Source of the DNA: Alphaproteobacteria bacterium | GTDB taxonomy: Bacteria; Pseudomonadota; Alphaproteobacteria; Micavibrionales; Micavibrionaceae | Direction of reading: 5' to 3' | DNA length: 34,827 bases | Assembly (NCBI GenBank): GCA_018399685.1 | Contig: JAGYOK010000021.1 | Coordinates: 1-34,827 of the forward strand | Part shown: positions 33,322-34,827 of the stretch, in pieces | How positions within the stretch are numbered: position 1 is the first letter of the stretch | Layout of the letters: the number at the start of each line of letters is the position of its first letter | Program-made: the position numbers and the translations under genes | Notes under the pieces: generated by a model | What the model saw: the letters and a program-made list of their open reading frames with translations, nothing else | What the model was told of the DNA's origin: nothing | The model's database searches: none

Positions 33322-33509
33322 TTTCCCTGATCCCTCTGTACTTTGCCCTTTGCCGCCTGCAAATCCTCAATCGCCCATTGCAAAAGTTCTTCCGTTTCGT
33401 TCCACTTAGGATCGTCTGACATCCATTCTTCAAGCGCATAGGCGCAATTCTTGATCGCCTGCTGAATGTTCAGGTACGCGCTTTGTATCGGTGGTATTGG
33501 TTCGGTCAT
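33318..33509 (-). CDS. Hypothetical small helical protein
   Basis: 63 codons from the ATG at 33509 with GGAG eleven bases upstream (leader AACCGATGGAGAATAACC). It reads MTEPIPPIQSAYLNIQQAIK, NCAYALEEWMSDDPKWNETE and LLQWAIEDLQAAKGKVQ. Acidic, helical, coupled to the methyltransferase by ATGA. No family recognised. Confidence 0.6.
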   Translation of the reverse strand: MTEPIPPIQSAYLNIQQAIKNCAYALEEWMSDDPKWNETEELLQWAIEDLQAAKGKVQRDQGK

Positions 33510-33512
33510 TGG

Positions 33513-33638
33513 TTATTCTCCATCGGTTGTAGTTTCGGTTAAAAAGTTGCCGGGGATCGCCGCGTTACAGATCGCCCCGGCCCGACCTTTGAGACAGTCC
33601 CTGCTGGTCAAATCATCGACGGGCCAGCAAGGACACAC
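33513..33638 (-). CDS. Possible very small cysteine-containing protein
   Basis: A 41-codon frame from a GTG at 33638: CPCWPVDDLTSRDCLKG and AICNAAIPGNFLTETTTDGE. Four cysteines (two as CPC) suggest metal binding. No Shine-Dalgarno precedes the GTG, and the same frame is separated from the upstream gene only by one TGA (33669-33671), so it could also be the continuation of that gene with a single-base error. Otherwise 33510-33668 holds no gene. Confidence 0.35.
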   Translation of the reverse strand: MCPCWPVDDLTSRDCLKGRAGAICNAAIPGNFLTETTTDGE

Positions 33639-33668
33639 ACGCGGCGAATCATGATATGAGTATGCCCG

Positions 33669-33836
33669 TCAATATTGGTTTCTCACTCTCTCCCACCAGG
33701 TACGGCGGCGGTTCAATCGGTTGTTTACGCAGCCGATCACAATCATTTTATGCCGGAACCTTTTTTTAGATGTCGGATGGTAATCTTTTACGATTGCCAG
33801 CGCGTCAAGCAGCAGGTCGCGGTCTTCGCGGTTCAT
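33669..33836 (-). CDS. Small basic hypothetical protein
   Basis: 55 codons, start overlapping the previous stop as ATGA. It reads MNREDRDLLLDALAIVKDYH, PTSKKRFRHKMIVIGCVNNR and LNRRRTWWERVRNQY. The C-terminal half is strongly basic, so DNA binding is plausible. No family recognised. Confidence 0.58.
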   Translation of the reverse strand: MNREDRDLLLDALAIVKDYHPTSKKRFRHKMIVIGCVNNRLNRRRTWWERVRNQY

Positions 33837-34312
33837 CCTTCACCCGCTTCCTGATCGAGATTCAGGCTTTCTTCGGGTTGGGTTTCGGGTTTGGACATCA
33901 CCAGCGGCTTAACCACAAAAGCGGCTCGCTTGCTCCTGGTAGTCGTCAACATGATTTCTTTTGGCTCACTGATCCCGGTCATGTGAGATATCCGCAATCC
34001 TCCCACCGACACGCCGCCAAACTTAACGTTAGGATCGCCATACAGAGTCATTGATTGCCCTATCCAGTCTTTGCCCTTATCACCCCATACGGCAATCAAG
34101 ACGCGGCGCATGGACTTGCACGGCTTGTAATCGCGCATCTTTTCGCCCGTAGTCGCGTCTTTGATTTTGACAATGACGGGCTGTTCCGCGTTGCCCATTG
34201 CGAGATTGGTCACGGTGCATGTAACCGGACCCGCCACACTGTCGTTTGGTAATTGGATCTGGTCGGACTTGGGTTCGATGGTGTCTCGTAGAGTCATTTT
34301 TTTGTCAGTCAT
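33833..34312 (-). CDS. Conserved recombination-associated phage protein
   Basis: 159 codons behind AAGGAGAAAACCA. It begins MTDKKMTLRDTIEPKSDQIQ and carries AGPVTCTVTNLAMGNAEQPV, a 'mRRVLiavWGddgkdWiGqsmtLYgdpnVkfgGv.vGGirISHmt' segment (here CKSMRRVLIAVWGDKGKDWI, GQSMTLYGDPNVKFGGVSVG, GLRISHMTGI) and an acidic tail SLNLDQEAGEG. Proteins with this segment sit beside phage exonuclease/annealing genes; the acidic end suggests SSB-like behaviour. Its exact activity is unknown. Confidence 0.65.
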   Translation of the reverse strand: MTDKKMTLRDTIEPKSDQIQLPNDSVAGPVTCTVTNLAMGNAEQPVIVKIKDATTGEKMRDYKPCKSMRRVLIAVWGDKGKDWIGQSMTLYGDPNVKFGGVSVGGLRISHMTGISEPKEIMLTTTRSKRAAFVVKPLVMSKPETQPEESLNLDQEAGEG

Positions 34313-34366
34313 TGGTTTTCTCCTTACAGCATGTTTATATATATTTTATGAAGCCCAGTTTCCGCT

Positions 34367-34706
34367 TCAGGCAAAGCCCTCTTCGATATATCCAGATAAC
34401 TCTAGGTAATGCAAAACCCTAACTCTTGTCTCTAGATGTCTAAGCGATGGTTTTGATAATAAACGCCCGCTGTTTTCAGTCAAAACCACAAGGCCTTCGT
34501 GATACCATACTAATCGTGTTTCTCCAGGTATAAATTCAGTTGCTTTAATAACGGATTCACTAAAAGACATGCGCCATATAATTTTTTTGTTGTTGTCTTT
34601 GCTGGGGTTAGCCGTTGAAAGAACATCGGCATTTGAACTGGATATTGCCGCGCCTGTTTGTGGGGTTTGCATACGTCAAAAAAGCAAAACTTATTTTTAT
34701 TATTCA
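34367..34706 (-). CDS. Hypothetical early protein after the exonuclease
   Basis: The long frame, 101 codons from an ATG at 34672, reads AAISSSNADVLSTANPSKDN, KKIIWRMSFSESVIKATEFI, PGETRLVWYHEGLVVLTENS and LETRVRVLHYLELSGYIEEG. That ATG has no Shine-Dalgarno. An ATG at 34706 (MNNKNKFCFF), behind GGAG in a CCAAATGGAGAATGAG leader, would be the natural start if one base is lost or gained in the T6 run near 34680. This is the only suspected indel in the right half. Function unknown. Confidence 0.5.
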
Positions 34707-34711
34707 TCTTC

Positions 34712-34827
34712 TCATTCTCCATTTGGTTTATGTTTCTTAATTTCTTTGGGAAATCGGGTACTCCCCAAAATATCATCAAAGTCCATACTCGGGATCGCGT
34801 TCGGGTCCGGCGGTTCAATCCATTCCG
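34712..34827 (-). CDS. C-terminal end of the lambda-exonuclease/YqaJ-like protein (wraps from position 1)
   Basis: Reading the minus strand from 34827, the frame that completes the split GCG codon gives AEWIEPPDPNAIPSMDF and then runs to a TGA at 34712-34714, adding 38 residues. This acidic, proline-containing tail is open with no frameshift. The stop lies inside a CCAAATGGAGAATGAG leader that serves the next gene. The in-frame join across the window ends is what shows that the molecule is circular or circularly permuted. It has no start codon of its own and should not be treated as a separate gene. Confidence 0.8.
   Translation of the reverse strand, partial: EWIEPPDPNAIPSMDFDDILGSTRFPKEIKKHKPNGE

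Noticed and set aside
1-34827. Many plus-strand open frames of 60-180 codons
   Set aside because: They mirror minus-strand genes, lack ribosome sites and show no family motifs; every supported gene is on the minus strand.

Overview
The window reads as the complete genome of a tailed phage, closed into a circle. The last codon at one end and the first bases at the other join in frame inside one gene: a lambda-exonuclease/YqaJ-type protein runs on the minus strand off position 1 and re-enters at 34827 without a break. Every gene I can support lies on the minus strand, so the map is best read from high to low coordinates. The siphovirus-like order (TerL, gpW-like, portal, prohead protease/scaffold, capsid, neck, tail tube, chaperone region, tape measure, tail tip, fibre, lysis) fits a dsDNA phage of a bacterium that uses strong GGAG Shine-Dalgarno sites. 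The host cannot be named from the sequence. I found no integrase, cI-like repressor, tRNA or DNA polymerase gene, which points to a virulent phage that borrows the host polymerase.

Early region (about 2.66 kb down to 1, then 34.83 kb down to 22.5 kb). A sigma70-like promoter with an A-rich upstream tract lies at 2636-2663. It is followed by small genes, the exonuclease, a conserved recombination-associated protein, a beta-type DNA methyltransferase, an SF2 helicase, an HNH endonuclease, small wHTH and zinc-ribbon proteins, a DUF3127 ssDNA-binding-like protein, an AEP-type primase, a RecA-fold replicative helicase, an array of ten 11-bp iterons (candidate origin), a RuvC-like resolvase and further small genes. 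Many adjacent genes overlap by ATGA, which implies translational coupling. The region ends at an intrinsic terminator at 22382-22421.

Late region (22.0 kb down to 2.9 kb). TerL (21.8-19.8 kb), gpW-like protein, portal, prohead protease/scaffold, major capsid protein, a small post-capsid virion protein, a terminator, neck proteins, tail tube, a tail-assembly region, tape measure, tail-tip proteins, a large tail fibre (8.4-6.1 kb), a LamG-domain protein, an XhlA-like membrane protein, an exported HEAGH metalloprotease and a DUF1353 protein. Nearly every gene from 22.0 kb down to 0.06 kb is broken by single-base frameshifts, while 22.5-34.8 kb is almost entirely intact. Family motifs survive on both sides of each break, so sequencing or assembly indels are more likely than gene decay. 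Coordinates for these genes are reconstructions that join several frames.

The most unusual part is 30.15-31.18 kb. A very compact pseudoknot RNA followed by an HNH nuclease gene sits between two diverged copies of the junction between the helicase 3' end and the next gene. The last 17 residues of the HNH protein repeat the helicase C-terminus at 14 of 17 positions. This looks like a mobile RNA-plus-nuclease unit that restored the gene it entered.
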